A program made the translations under genes and the position numbers. The notes under the pieces are model-generated. The model had not been told where the DNA came from. It saw only the letters and a list, made by a program, of their open reading frames with translations, and searched no databases. DNA of 64,000 nt from Trichobilharzia szidati. Taxonomy: Eukaryota; Platyhelminthes; Trematoda; Strigeidida; Schistosomatidae. This document shows positions 34,140 to 44,859 of the stretch, piece by piece. The stretch covers positions 31,209,231-31,273,230 of the forward strand of contig OX235275.1 in NCBI GenBank assembly GCA_944472155.2, read 5' to 3'. Position 1 is the stretch's first letter. Each line of letters starts with the position of its first letter.

Positions 34140-35466
34140 GCGAATATATTCATTAAGAGTCGTCTATTAATCACGAAATAATTGAGCAAAGGATATCCTT
34201 TTCGATAATTTCTTCTTCTGGCTCTATTATTATTATGTAAATGTTTATATACATCGAATATTCTAGAACAGTAGACAACAAAAATATTAGTTTTTTTAAA
34301 AAATAAATGAGGAGGAAGCAAAGAACATCCTGGATAAATTTAACGATGTTCATCCTGCAATAAATTTCACTATTGAGATGGAAAAAGATTCTAGTATTTC
34401 ATTCATTACTAGACGTCCTTATGACCAGAATGGCACAATAAGAAGAAGTGAATATAGAAAACCTACATCAACGGGTCAGTATACTCATTTTTTCAGCTTC
34501 GTGCCCTTAAAATACATATGCAATCTGATAAAGTGCTTGGTTAACAGAGCAAGAGCAATCTGCTCGGATGAATGTCTTGACGAGGAACTTAATAATATTA
34601 AACGGTTGCTGAGTAAAAAGGTTTATCCAGAAAAGTTAACTGATAAGAATATGAATCTAAAATCAAGGCTGACCGAGGTACTAACTGTTCGTAAAAAGGC
34701 CTTATTTTTACGAATTCAGTTCGTCGGAGACAAAATCAGCGAGATACTAACACAACGCCTTAGAAATGCGGTGAAAGCAGTATTCTATGCTGCTGAATTA
34801 CGCTGTATCTTCAAAACCACTCCGCGTTTGCGTCCGAGAGCAAACGAGAAACTGCCTGATTTCGCCTCTTCTATGTGTATCTACCAATTTAACTGCTCCT
34901 GCGGAGTGAGCCAGTTACATAGGCCGTACAATTAGGTGTGTTTCTCGTCGGACTTCCGGACACCACCCCAAGTGGTTAAGTAAAGGACAAACAAAATCTA
35001 TTCGTAGCGCTATTCTATCTCATCTTGTGGATGCAGAACACAAGATTGATGTTAACCATGCTTTCAGAGTCATTTACCGCATACTGACAAATCTCAATTT
35101 CGCCTTAGGAGTTCGACTACTGAATGTTGCTGAGGCTGTTGGTCTCCATATTAAGAAGCCTAATTGATGCATCTAAAGGAATTAAGTTGAGACATTATCA
35201 TTACCATGGCCATCTAGGTTTGAATGATCCTGAATTTTTGTGGAACTTACCTAATTTTAGTTGATATTCTTTTTTACTACTATATCTTTATTCGATTGTG
35301 ACCTTACTTAACAACTCGATATTATTTAAAACACACTAATTTTTATAGACTACTAATCTAGAATATTCTATGTATAAAAACATATGTATAATTATAGAGC
35401 CAGAAGAGGAAATAATCGGAAAGGATATTCCTTGCTCACATATTTTGTGTTTTATGAATATTTATG
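34140..35466 (+). mobile_element. PLE with inverted terminal repeats
   Basis: The terminal block at 34140-34300 is the inverted copy of 35330-35466. Between them lies the PLE 3' half on the plus strand: E-E-A-K-N-I-L-D-K-F-N-D (from 34309), F-S-F-V-P-L-K-Y, the linker I-S-E-I-L-T-Q-R-L-R-N-A-V (34735-34770) and C-I-Y-Q-F-N-C-S-C-G-V-S-Q (34878-34916). A frameshift there breaks the YIG motif, and the rest of the GIY-YIG domain (H-H-P-K-W-L-S-K-G-Q, N-V-A-E-A-V-G) runs to about 35165. The 5' cut lies inside the RT. A relative with an extra insertion is at 46820-47760. Confidence 0.75.
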
Positions 35467-35632
35467 TTCCAATATTCTAACTGATCCTTATCTACTAGTT
35501 TGACACCTCGTGTAATTGACCTTACTCACATTTATAACACGGTATTTCACAAATTATATTACTTTTCTCAGTTGACTCTATTGGTTGCTGAAGCCTACAA
35601 AGAGTGGAACATTTGTTAACAATGAGACAGCA

Positions 35633-37870
35633 TCTAGTGTTTCTTTGTAAGTACGGATCTTCCGTTTGGATTGCCATTTATAAATTTCTGGCAACACTCG
35701 AGGACAGTTGATATGAATTGCTGAACGTTCTCATCGACAATCCAGACGGAAGATCCGTACTAACGAAGAAACACTACAAAGAGCTGAAAGAATTGATGAA
35801 CAATGAAGAGATTTTGCTAATACATCCTGATAAAGGTGGAGGAATCGTAGTCATGAACCGAAAGGATTATATCAGTAAAATGTTGACCATTCTATCTGAT
35901 GAATCTAAATTCACCAAACCGGCCGACGAGAAAAACATGACGGAGCAGATTGAACAAAAACTAACAGACATCCTCCGTTAACTGAAGAACGAATCCTTCA
36001 ATACCAACGAAACGTTTGAATCCCTGAGACCATCTGGTTCAAATATACCAAGACTCTACGGACTTCCTAAAGTAAACAAGATGGGCACTTCACTTTGACC
36101 GATCCTCTACATGACTAATTCACCAAATGTTCCACTAACTGAAACAATTTGTCACATATGCGAGCTCATCCACTCAGAAGGAGTCAACATCGGCATACAC
36201 ACCGACTATCTAAAAGAACTTCTGCTGAGATGCACCCTAGACGTCCAGTTCTCCTTAAACAACGAAATATATTGTCAGAAGGATGGTTTAGCTATGGGCT
36301 CACGACTAGGCCCTCTGCTTGCGGATTTCTTTATGTCGAAACTCGAAAACACTTGCCTGAAGAATCTGATTGACAAATTTGAACTCTACAAGTGATACGT
36401 GGACGACACCTTCATCATCTACAGCAACGAAGAGAATTTAGAAGATACATTGAAGTTCTTTGACAAGTGCCACCTTGTGATTCAGTTCACACTAGAGAAA
36501 CAGTCTAACTCAAAGATATCTTTTCTTGACGTTCAACTAACGAGAAGCCACAAGACGGAACATTAAAACGATCCATCTGCAGAAAGCCAACGTGGAACGG
36601 ACAGCTCACTAACTTCCGCAGTTGTGTGCCTCTATATACTAAACGAACCTAATCCATTCACTAAGCCGCAGAATACGTAGAATTTACAGCATGGACGTCA
36701 TAGAAGATGAAGTGAACACTCGTAAGAAAATCCTCCTTGAAAATGGCTATCCAGAAATATTTATCACAAAATCAATGAAACCCAGACCAGAGAAGCCGCC
36801 CACACCCAGCGCTCCAAAATGACTTCTCTATATGAACCTACAGTTCAATGGAGACCAATCTACAGAAATACTGAAAAATCGGCTCTCCCGCTCATTGAAG
36901 GAAACCTTCTATGCACCTGAATTACGACTGACGTTCTCCACGAGACCAATGATTCGTATGAACGTGAACTGTGCGTCGGTGGCACAGTGGTTAGGACTCT
37001 CGCCGACCATGCACATGGTCCGGGGTTCGATCCCCTGCCGGCGCACACCCGATATCTATGGTCGGCCTGAATTTGGGCTACCGATATCCATGCTGAAAAT
37101 TCCACACTTGTACTGAAAGTACGGTGTGGAATCAAGCTGTAAAAATCAAAATCAAATCAAAAAAAATCAAGGATAAGCTACCGCTGTTTGCCTCATCTAT
37201 GTGCATCTACCAATTCACCTGCTCGTCTGGAGCCAGGTATGTCGGCCGCACTCAGCGTTCGCTATCCAAACGCGTCAACGAACATTTGCCTTCATGGTTT
37301 CATAAAGGAAAAAACCGATGCCTCCGCAGCTCGATCCTTGAATATTTGATCGACTCTGGACACCAAGTCAAACCAGAAATAAACTTCAAAGTTATTTACA
37401 GAATACAAGGCAATCTTGCTGAAAGTGTATGGATCACACGTCTCCACATCGCAGAAGCAATGGCAATTCATCTGCTAAATCCTGAACTCTGCATACAAAA
37501 GAAATTCATTCATTCATTGAATCTACAATGGACGTAATCTTTCTTAATTTCAGTCTTACCAATTGCATTATTTTGTCTTTTGCATTTTATTATTTCACAT
37601 CTTCATTAATATTATTCTCTACCCTCATTAACAATGTTGCTAACTTGACCCACGTCCAATTTCTTGTCAACTATGTTACGTCATCCGATTAACTTACTTA
37701 TTTTCTCAACTCACTCTTATTTAATTTTAAACACCAATCATTAACACTGTTGCCAATCTGACCTACTCTGAATTCGACTCACTGAATATGTCATGTATGC
37801 ATCTCCTTCCACCGGAACCTATACGTAGGGTTAAATACTTCAAATGCTTAATGTTCACAAACAATGAGAA
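35633..37870 (+). pseudogene. PLE copy with 5' fold-back and SINE insertion
   Basis: Near-complete PLE. N-terminal: N-V-L-I-D-N-P-D-G-R-S-V-L-T-K-K (35720-35770) and I-H-P-D-K-G-G-G-I-V-V-M. RT: P-R-L-Y-G-L-P-K-V-N-K (36048), A-M-G-S-R-L-G-P-L-L-A-D (36290) and Y-V-D-D-T-F-I-I-Y (36395), with one stop (K-stop-Y) just before the catalytic motif. GIY-YIG: C-I-Y-Q-F-T-C-S-S-G-A-R-Y-V-G-R-T-Q-R (37203-37260), open to L-N-L-Q-W-T at 37537. The RT region 3' of P-R-L-Y is internally deleted. About 40 bases (35633-35675) repeat 35738-35778 in inverse orientation at the 5' end. A SINE sits at 36971-37168. The last 330 bases are the 3' tail. Confidence 0.8.
36971..37168 (+). mobile_element. tRNA-derived SINE inserted in PLE
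   Basis: The head folds as a tRNA: acceptor GCGTCGG (36973-36979) pairs with CCGGCGC (37038-37044). TGGCACAGTGG (36980-36990) is a good A box and GGTTCGATCCC (37024-37034) a perfect B box. A ~95-bp body follows, ending in an A-rich AAATCAAATCAAAAAAAATC tail. The PLE reading frame stops at the head and resumes after the tail (K-D-K-L-P-L-F-A-S), which shows insertion. It has the tRNA promoter but no recognisable mature tRNA function. Confidence 0.8.
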
Positions 37871-38045
37871 ACATTGCATTTTGGGTAAATTTTATTTTGA
37901 TAGAGTCTCACAGTGTTATACAGTAATATTTACTGATGACGTTTCGAGGACAATTTTATTGCTCATAATCATATCAAGTTGATATATCATATCAAAATAA
38001 AATTTACCCATAATGGAATTACATTCTACCACAGTGCCCAAGTTT
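37871..38045 (-). repeat. PLE-type terminal repeat with ribozyme-like motif
   Basis: On the minus strand it reads GAGCAATAAAATTGTCCTCGAAACGTC, matching 47460-47495 and 211-246. AAATTTTATTTTGAT (about 37888-37902) and ATCAAAATAAAATTTACCC (about 37993-38011) form short inverted ends. A decayed PLE RT adjoins it on the right. Confidence 0.55.
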
Positions 38046-38330
38046 TATTCTTATATCAATGAGAAACATGTCTGCTACTGTTGGGAATATTGGTGATCCC
38101 ATGGCCACTGCATTTCTTTCCTTATACAGTTTATTCTGATGTTTGAATATACTGGAGCTTGGACATAACTGAGTATTCTGTGTATGGATTTTGTGTATGC
38201 TTATCTCACAAGTCATCCTTATCGCACATGTTATTGTAATTATTCTCATAATTTTTCAACTTGTTCGTATCTAACCAACCAGATATCCTGCACTCTCAGT
38301 TGACCATTTCATTCAATATTAATTCGTCCT
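38046..38330 (-). pseudogene. PLE reverse transcriptase relic
   Basis: Minus strand: K-L-Y-K-E-R-N-A-V-A-M-G-S-P-I-F-P-T-V-A-D-M-F is encoded at 38060-38130, the RT block before the catalytic Asp pair. It is cut off after that by the terminal repeat at 38045. Confidence 0.6.
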
Positions 38331-38810
38331 AGTACACAAATGTCAGTTTTATTTTTTCTAAGTTTTCGGTAAACACTATCGTAAAACTTCTAATTTCTCT
38401 TTGATGATGTAATTGTAACATTATGTCCGCCACAATCATGACTTCTAAACTGTTTGTGTACACTACAATGCCTTTAGCACCGATTTATGCGTTGAATAAG
38501 CCCACCTACAGACACTCCCATCAGTACTGTGAATATGCTTTGTACATGCAACAAATTTACTTTGGCGCAGGGGCTGGAAATTCAATCGCGTAATCTGCAC
38601 GACTAGCACTGTACTTACTGCAATTAAGCCGCTTTCAGTAGGCGAGAATCAAAGTAGAGTGAAGCTAAATCTCCACACACGAACCAGAAAACAACAACAT
38701 TACACACTGCTAACTCTGAACTTTGAAAGAATTCAATCAAATCCTCAATTTTTGAAGCTTTTTTATTGATTAAAAAGGAACTACAGATATAGATTAGTGT
38801 AAAATTTTTT
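38331..38810. other. No gene recognised
   Basis: Flank downstream of gene B on its strand. AATAAA-like sequence near the stop (38811-38825) could serve polyadenylation. No repeat identified. Confidence 0.35.
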
Positions 38811-41800
38811 TTATTTTTCATCCTTGATGGGTTGTTCAGCACCATCGGCACGTCGATTGATCAGACGGAGTAGGCAATAATTGCATAGAGTGAATACAGT
38901 GACCAATGCCCAACTAATTGCATAAACTAAGAATCGATAACCAGTTGGTATTTTGTCAAGTTTTGGATATGGACTGAAGTGGAATGCTGAAATTGAAACT
39001 TCCATGCTATACGAACAAAGAAAGAAGGGAAGATTGAACAGGTGGATAGATGAGAGAATTGAAATCTCGTAGAAAATGAATACGATATGTGCACAGCGAC
39101 AATAATCACATAGAGACTTCATTGTCAAGATAGATTTTTACACAAGCCGATATCTCGTTTGAGGCTGATAGTGGAAACCACGGATCAGTGGGAAACTGTT
39201 TTGTGAATTGATCGGAGTTATATTTTGTGGGTCATTGGCTTCTGCACCCACAGATGAATGGTCATCATCTTGACGATCTCTGTTTCAATCAGTCGTTTTT
39301 CACTCGGATTCCATCGGAGTGATGGGATGACAAATGAAGCCACCAAACAACTTCCCCAGCCTCTATCTCATCCATCTCCACGTTTTTCTTACGCATATTT
39401 GTTGAGGCAGAATTTCTCGATTGGCCGCAGGATGAAATTGCCTGAACGTTTAGTGAAAAATTTTGATCACCAGTGTCATCCATCCTGTCAGGAGCGAGGA
39501 CAAGTATTCAACAGTGAGGACATCGATGGCTGGTGGTCGCACTAATGCACTGAACTGATAGAAGGCAAAATTCATGTGACGTTGGATCAAGTCCCAGTAT
39601 CTGAATGGTCTGCGAGCATCCTTTGTACTCGGCAGGTACTGGCTTCTAACCGTCGAAGTAGGTGCGTACTTTCGATGAGTCTCACATGACTAGGCTGGTG
39701 AAACAAGTGGCTGTCCAGTAGTCTCTGGTTTGTTCTCAGTGGTTTTCTAATTTATGTCAATCTTTGATTAAGGTCTTGAAGGCAGTCAAGTCACACCACA
39801 AACAAACTGATGAATTTGCAAATATCGAGTTTCATAGCTGTGTATTAGAAAAATAAACACATAATTGTGAATAGTGAATTGTGTTCGGAAAACTATCATC
39901 CAGTGGGGGGTATATCCTCACCTACAATACTATGCATTGAATGAAGAATCGAATGGAGAACTAATCGCATACGATCAGAGTGTCCACGTTTTACACAAAT
40001 AATAATAATCATAAAATATGGTTAAACTTATCGAGAAATTCGTAAATCGCTTCAGCCGTACACTTACTAGATATTGTAGCCTGCCATCAGAATATAACAA
40101 ACGATGAAGGATATTAACAGTTTGACTGATTTCGGTCTCCAGACGAATGCATCGACAAGTACTGCCACTGGTCCAAAGAAGTGCTACATTTAAAAAATAC
40201 CATGGCAATATAGAGTTGCAATAGGAATTTACATTCCGTAAATGAAAAAAATATTTTTGAATAAAGCAAGAACGAAAGTGGTTTGTGCAGAATAATATGG
40301 TACCATCATTTATTTCGTAGGCTTCTCATCAGCTGCTTACAGCCTAAATACATAATGAGGTTTGCGTACAGAAAAGTTTTAACATACTTGCAAATTTTTA
40401 CATGTTGCCAGTTGACAAAAAGTTCCACAGTAAGTGAACAGTGCTCAGAAAATTGCGCTTATATAGTTTTTACACATGCAGTTCAAGGTTAAACAAAATA
40501 GATGTATGCAATATTTTCGAAAGAGCAAACATATCCATTGAGTCACGTTGAAAATGAAAGACAGTTCAGTGAAGAAACTCCCGCTTCTCACTGAATAACT
40601 CATTTCGCCGTATTGAGTTGGGAACCTAACCATGCGTTTCGTCATCGACTGTTACGTAATTTCACCCTATCATCTTAGAAACCACTTCTGGATAATTGTA
40701 ACAATTATGTGAACATAAAAACGTCGGTACAGCTTCTGCAGATGATTTTGTCGATAAAGCAGGGTTTCTACATGAAAACATATCTACAACAAGGAATAAT
40801 TTCTAGAATCTAACGGTCTGTAAATTCATATGCGTACCACTAGACCTTTGCATTATTCCAGTGTTAACTGATTTGAATCAACAAACGGTTGATGTTTTGA
40901 AGTTGGGTTTGGTAGGACTGTGTGTGTGTGTGAGTGAGTGGGTGGGTGGGTGGATGGTCTCTATTGTCACACACTCATATCCAGTTGATAATACTGTATC
41001 TCCACTGTGTTGTATTTAAAATTGACTCATCTAGCATGGAATCTCATTCTACCACAATGTCCAACTTCTACACTTACAGTAACCACATGCCCAACTTGAG
41101 ATATTACATTTTTCGCACTTTGAGTCAAAATGGAGACAGAGATGAAACACTTCTCTCCCATGGGATCAATCAGTGGGAATAAATATTAACTCAAAGCAGA
41201 TAGCAATAGGCTGCACAAGAAGTGGCTTTCGTGTCCTCACTGGCGTAGTGGATAATTGATACTTTCCCTTCTGAAACGAAGACCATTGGATTCGAGGATC
41301 AGTGTGAACAGTATTACTCACTAAGGATTGATTGCACAGCACAACTAGATAATGAGTCCGAATAGGACGAAATTCGCATTGTTGATTCCACTTTAAGGTA
41401 CTAACAATCAAGCTTAAAAAGTACACACAGTGAATATGAAGTCTGTTAATTATGACATTTTAAGACCATTCACTGTAGTTAAAAATGGATTAATTAGTGA
41501 GAGAACAGATATGATTAGAAAATTATTGTCACAAGGAACAACTTCTCTCAACTCATTTCTGTATTGTGCATCGTCGATGATGACTACCAGATGAGTCCAG
41601 TCCTTCTAATGTGTCAAGCTATCTTTAGGCATTGTATGCTCTATTCGAAGTTGGTACCAGTCGCTTCAAACTTCGAACTTTCATCTAGCAGTTTAATTGG
41701 ACCATGTCAGGTAGATTTCTTGAGTCCTGAGTAGGACTGAATGCTAATAGTGAATCCCGCTATTAGACTTTAATAAACAAATGCGATCAATGTGAAATCC

Positions 41801-44481
41801 TGAAGACAGCTCTACTAGCTAGGAGGGGATTTTGCAAGTGAGTGTAAACAATTCACACGCATACAAGAGCCAATCAATAGAAGATGCACCCGAGATGGAT
41901 CCTGTTTCTTCAATATCATAATAAAACAATGATAATAATAATAAAACCCAATCAACTTACAGTTGCATGATTGAACCATAAAGGCATAGCCTTCAATTCA
42001 GGATTTTCAGTCGCCACAGTTGGATCAACCAAATACACAATCAGGTATATCAAAGCTATTGTCTATTTTATTGAAGAGACAAGTAGGAAGGGAGAAGAAT
42101 GTCATGAACACAAGTGATGCAAAAAAGGAACTTTACGACAAGCAAACTCATGACAAAAATTCATTCTGTATAGAGTACCATGACTTACATGGTTTTGATT
42201 CAACTCCTTGCTGATGCACTAATAAACCTCGCGTTGTGGATAGAATACACCGGGAAAAGTGAGGTGAGGTTGAATGTGTCAGTGTCTGGGTGTGTGTGTG
42301 TATTTGGGAGGCTGGTGACTTCATTATCACCAGTGAAATTTCCAAAACCCGGAGTCTCTTATTCCAATAATGAAAACTGCTTTATTCCAAACAGGAAGTC
42401 TGGATGACGCGTAGCATTTTCAGCATTAAAGTGTTTGAAATTCCAGTTTGTTTTTCCTCGTTACGCTTGTGTAATACGAGAGGAAAATGCCTAACAGGAG
42501 ATTAACATTGATAATAATGTCAATATTCAGCGAAGAAACTCTTCTCAACGAATTTATTATCAAGCAGTACAGTCGTATGCATACATGACGATTTTTATAT
42601 ATTAATGAATTACATCCCGTGAGAAAGTTTAAACTGAGTTGTGAATAGATAAAATAATAATAATAATAACATTAGTAGTATGAAATTCAGTCAAAATATT
42701 TGTGATTTTAATCATATTTAAATATCCAGTGTCGACTGGCAAAACAATAAATGTCATATGTGGAATAATTAATGAGATGTATGGGTGTTGGGAGAATGGG
42801 TGTAATTATGTGATTAGTAGGCCAATATAAAACGTTGTGTAACATGGTGTGAAATTCATATAAAAACTAACATTTATAATGACAAGAGGGACAAGGCTTC
42901 GAGAACACAATCACTTCTCTCTCTACTCGACAACACATCATCGACTTTCTTGTCATTCTACCATCTCTGAACATGATTTTAAGATCATCTATCGAATTCA
43001 TGCTAACTTGCTGCATTTTCTTCGTTATAAACTTCTACAGACAGCAGAGGCCTTGCCATTCATTAATTTCAGCCAGCAAGAGCTTTGTGTAGAAAAGAAG
43101 CACTTTTATCCCCTACTTCCGCCTTGACCGTAGAGGGATAGACAATTATTTATTTTATTTATGTATGCGTGTATATGACTGTACTGCCTGGTAATAAATT
43201 CGTTGGAAAGAGTCTCTTCTCTGAATAGTTGTCTTTTCAATGTTACAATGGGAATTATTAAACTAAGAATGTCATTAAACAGTGGGAATATGAACTTTGT
43301 ATTGGTAGTGACAACAGTATATTATTAAATAATCAAAAGGGACGTCTGCCTAGTGTCTCCCAGTAAGTTACTACAGTTTCATACCGCATTAAATGGCTGC
43401 CCAACCATGACGACATCATAAAGTTTTAATACTCATTCATCTAAGCATAACAACGTCTTTTAAAATTACCTCTAGTCTTATCTGATGATGAAATGCAAAG
43501 TAAGAGTTGGCTAAGCATACAGAGAGGTTTCCGGGAGTCTCACAGGATGACATTCGTCAATTTCTCTTCTGAGAGTAAATGTCTCTTTCTTCCTCTCTCT
43601 CCCGCTCTTTACCTCTCTGTCTTCACAGCAGTATCAATAATTAGCTGGCTTCGTGAAATCCTACTCAGCCTACTGATGGGTTTTAGTAACTTTCACAGTG
43701 TAACAAAGTCATTCTTAAGTAGATTAGAAAAGTGTGAGTGTGAAGGAGGCAATCAAGAAGAAAAGCTCATGACTAAGTGATACAATAATGTCCTACATAG
43801 AAGGGAGGATGAAATGTACGCGAAGCGATCCCTCAGCATTAATACAACAAGAAAACCATACAAATTGACAGAAGTTAGAATTCAACTATTCAGCTATTAT
43901 TCACTCCCATTCCAATGACTGAATGGTCAGCACATACTGCTTGTCACACAACCTATGGATGTTGAGTTGGATTTGCCATAAGGTGATGAGGGTGTAATGT
44001 GCTATTGAAGAGTCACAAACTAGGCTGAAACATACTTTGACTAGTGCCGGAATATTATTTTTAATAGCTACGTGGACCACATCAATCTGTTACCACATAT
44101 AAAACCATTCAAAAAACAAAACGTAAACAAAAGAAGTATTACATGAAATAACTTACCCAACTATATGTGAACGCCAGTGTATAGAAGTAAGAATGGACTG
44201 TAACCGATTTGCATGCCTGTAGTATTGTGGCCACAGAGAAATACACCTGTACCAGTGTCTAGAAAGAAGAAGCAATAGCGGAATGATGGAATATGACGAG
44301 AAACGCTTACCAGAGTGATAAATGTGATATACTTAAAAAGTACCAAGAGATTTTGAATACGGAACGGTTCATCTGGATACAGGTAGCAATAGCCGACGAT
44401 AGTGAATGTCATGAACACTCCAAGAACTAACAGTCGATAAATTGAAGCAACGACAATCCTCGCTACTTGCTTAGACACCAT
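38811..44481 (-). CDS. AIG1/ADTRP-family hydrolase, catalytic residues kept (gene B)
   Basis: Minus-strand gene with five exons: 44481-44311, 44258-44157, 42062-41961, 40183-40068 and 39006-38811. They join to 228 aa, close to human ADTRP (about 230 aa). All introns are GT-AG; intron 1 is 52 nt. The protein is multi-pass. Exon 1 has K-Y-I-T-F-I-T-L with T53 at the family's catalytic Thr position. The exon 3/4 junction reads P-L-W-F-N-H-A-T-H-F-F-G-P-V, with H126 as the catalytic His of N-H-x-x-H. Exon 5 begins M-E-V-S-I-S-A-F and ends in a short charged tail. From family knowledge it should hydrolyse fatty-acid esters of hydroxy fatty acids in ER or plasma membrane. Introns 2-4 hold PLE tails, SINE relics and a hammerhead. 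Family call is by motif and topology. Confidence 0.82.
39540..39780 (+). repeat. SINE relic with hammerhead-derived core
   Basis: In intron 4 of gene B, antisense to it. CGATGA (39673-39678), GTCTCACATGACTAGGCTG and GAAAC (39700-39704) follow the order CTGATGA, stem II, GAAAC. GGCTGTCCAGT comes next, as in ribozyme-bearing schistosome SINEs. Stem II is degraded. Confidence 0.45.
40250..40640 (-). repeat. PLE 3' tail in intron 3 of gene B
   Basis: 40250-40450 is the inverted copy of 19870-20090, the tail that follows a GIY-YIG fragment there. No coding sequence remains here. It carries the best hammerhead in the window. Confidence 0.6.
40287..40336 (-). ncRNA. Hammerhead ribozyme, sense in gene B intron 3
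   Basis: Read on the minus strand: GCAG (40336-40333) then the exact core CTGATGA (40332-40326), stem II segment GAAGCCTAC (40325-40317), GAAA (40316-40313), and an AT-rich stem III (ATAA with TTAT, inner ATG/CAT). A U at 40291 occupies the cleavage position and CTGC (40290-40287) follows. GCAG and CTGC pair perfectly as stem I next to the core. Both invariant core blocks are intact. Stem II is weak (G-C, one mismatch, A-U). It lies on the same strand as gene B, so the pre-mRNA would contain it. Cleavage is inferred, not shown. Confidence 0.55.
40919..40957 (+). repeat. TG/GAGT/GGTG simple repeat
   Basis: Runs of TG, then GAGT, then GGTG units, in intron 3 of gene B. Confidence 0.85.
41180..41410 (+). 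repeat. SM-alpha-like SINE with hammerhead core
   Basis: CTGGCGTAGTGGATAA (about 41239-41254) fits an A-box context and GGATTCGAGGATC (41288-41300) a B box. About 50 bases later ATGA (41352-41355), GTCC (41356-41359), a GAATA loop, GGAC (41365-41368) and GAAA (41369-41372) form a hammerhead stem II and core. GATTCCACT at 41384 matches the substrate-side sequence of schistosome hammerheads. The first core bases (CTG) are changed to GATA-like sequence, so it is probably inactive. Lies in intron 3 of gene B, antisense. Confidence 0.6.
42520..43245 (+). mobile_element. PLE family A unit with inverted ends in gene B intron 2
   Basis: Left end (42535-42600) and right end (43185-43240) are inverted copies of the family A terminus, with the hairpin order seen at 3926-3965. 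Between them the plus strand keeps the GIY-YIG C-terminus: D-F-K-I-I-Y-R-I-H-A-N-L-L (42972-43010) and L-C-V-E-K-K-H (about 43085). This is the same architecture as 2892-3986, but more diverged. Confidence 0.6.
43880..44065 (+). repeat. SINE relic with hammerhead-derived core
   Basis: In intron 2 of gene B. ATTGAAGAGTCACAAACTAGGCTGAAAC (44004-44031) follows the order core, stem II, GAAAC and aligns with the related element at 39673-39704. It is heavily mutated. Confidence 0.4.
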
Positions 44482-44537
44482 GGTTTGTAATGGTATGATG
44501 TGTGATGCTGTTCAATCAACATTTTGTGATGAACATG

Positions 44538-44557
44538 TTATTATATATATATGGAAA
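44538..44557 (-). promoter_or_regulatory. Possible TATA box of gene B
   Basis: A TATATATATA run 60-75 bases upstream of the ATG of gene B, at the position equivalent to the run upstream of gene A. Confidence 0.35.
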
Positions 44558-44859
44558 TATTTATGATGCACCTACGCACAAACAGTTTAGCCTTTAGGTA
44601 TTTCTTTATATCAGGTGAAGGTTAGAAACGTTTAAAAACATTTTTGGGAATCAATATGTGTACTACGCACTTAATCAGTTGCAACGCTAATGAACCTGTA
44701 AATAAGTGTTTACAGATTTCACTAAGTAAACATCATACCACGTCCTGTTTTGGCATTTCTAGTATTACTTTGTGAATACAATAATAATAATAATTTCATT
44801 TATTCCATAAAAGTACAAAAGATACAGAGTGTGGAAGTTTCAGCATTTGGTACAATATT

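Noticed and set aside
36971..37045. Genuine tRNA gene
   Set aside because: Promoter boxes and acceptor stem fit, but it continues into a SINE body with an A-rich tail and interrupts a PLE frame.
41588..41610. CAGATGAGTCCAGTCC, part of a hammerhead-like core
   Set aside because: No GAAA or closing stem II strand follows.
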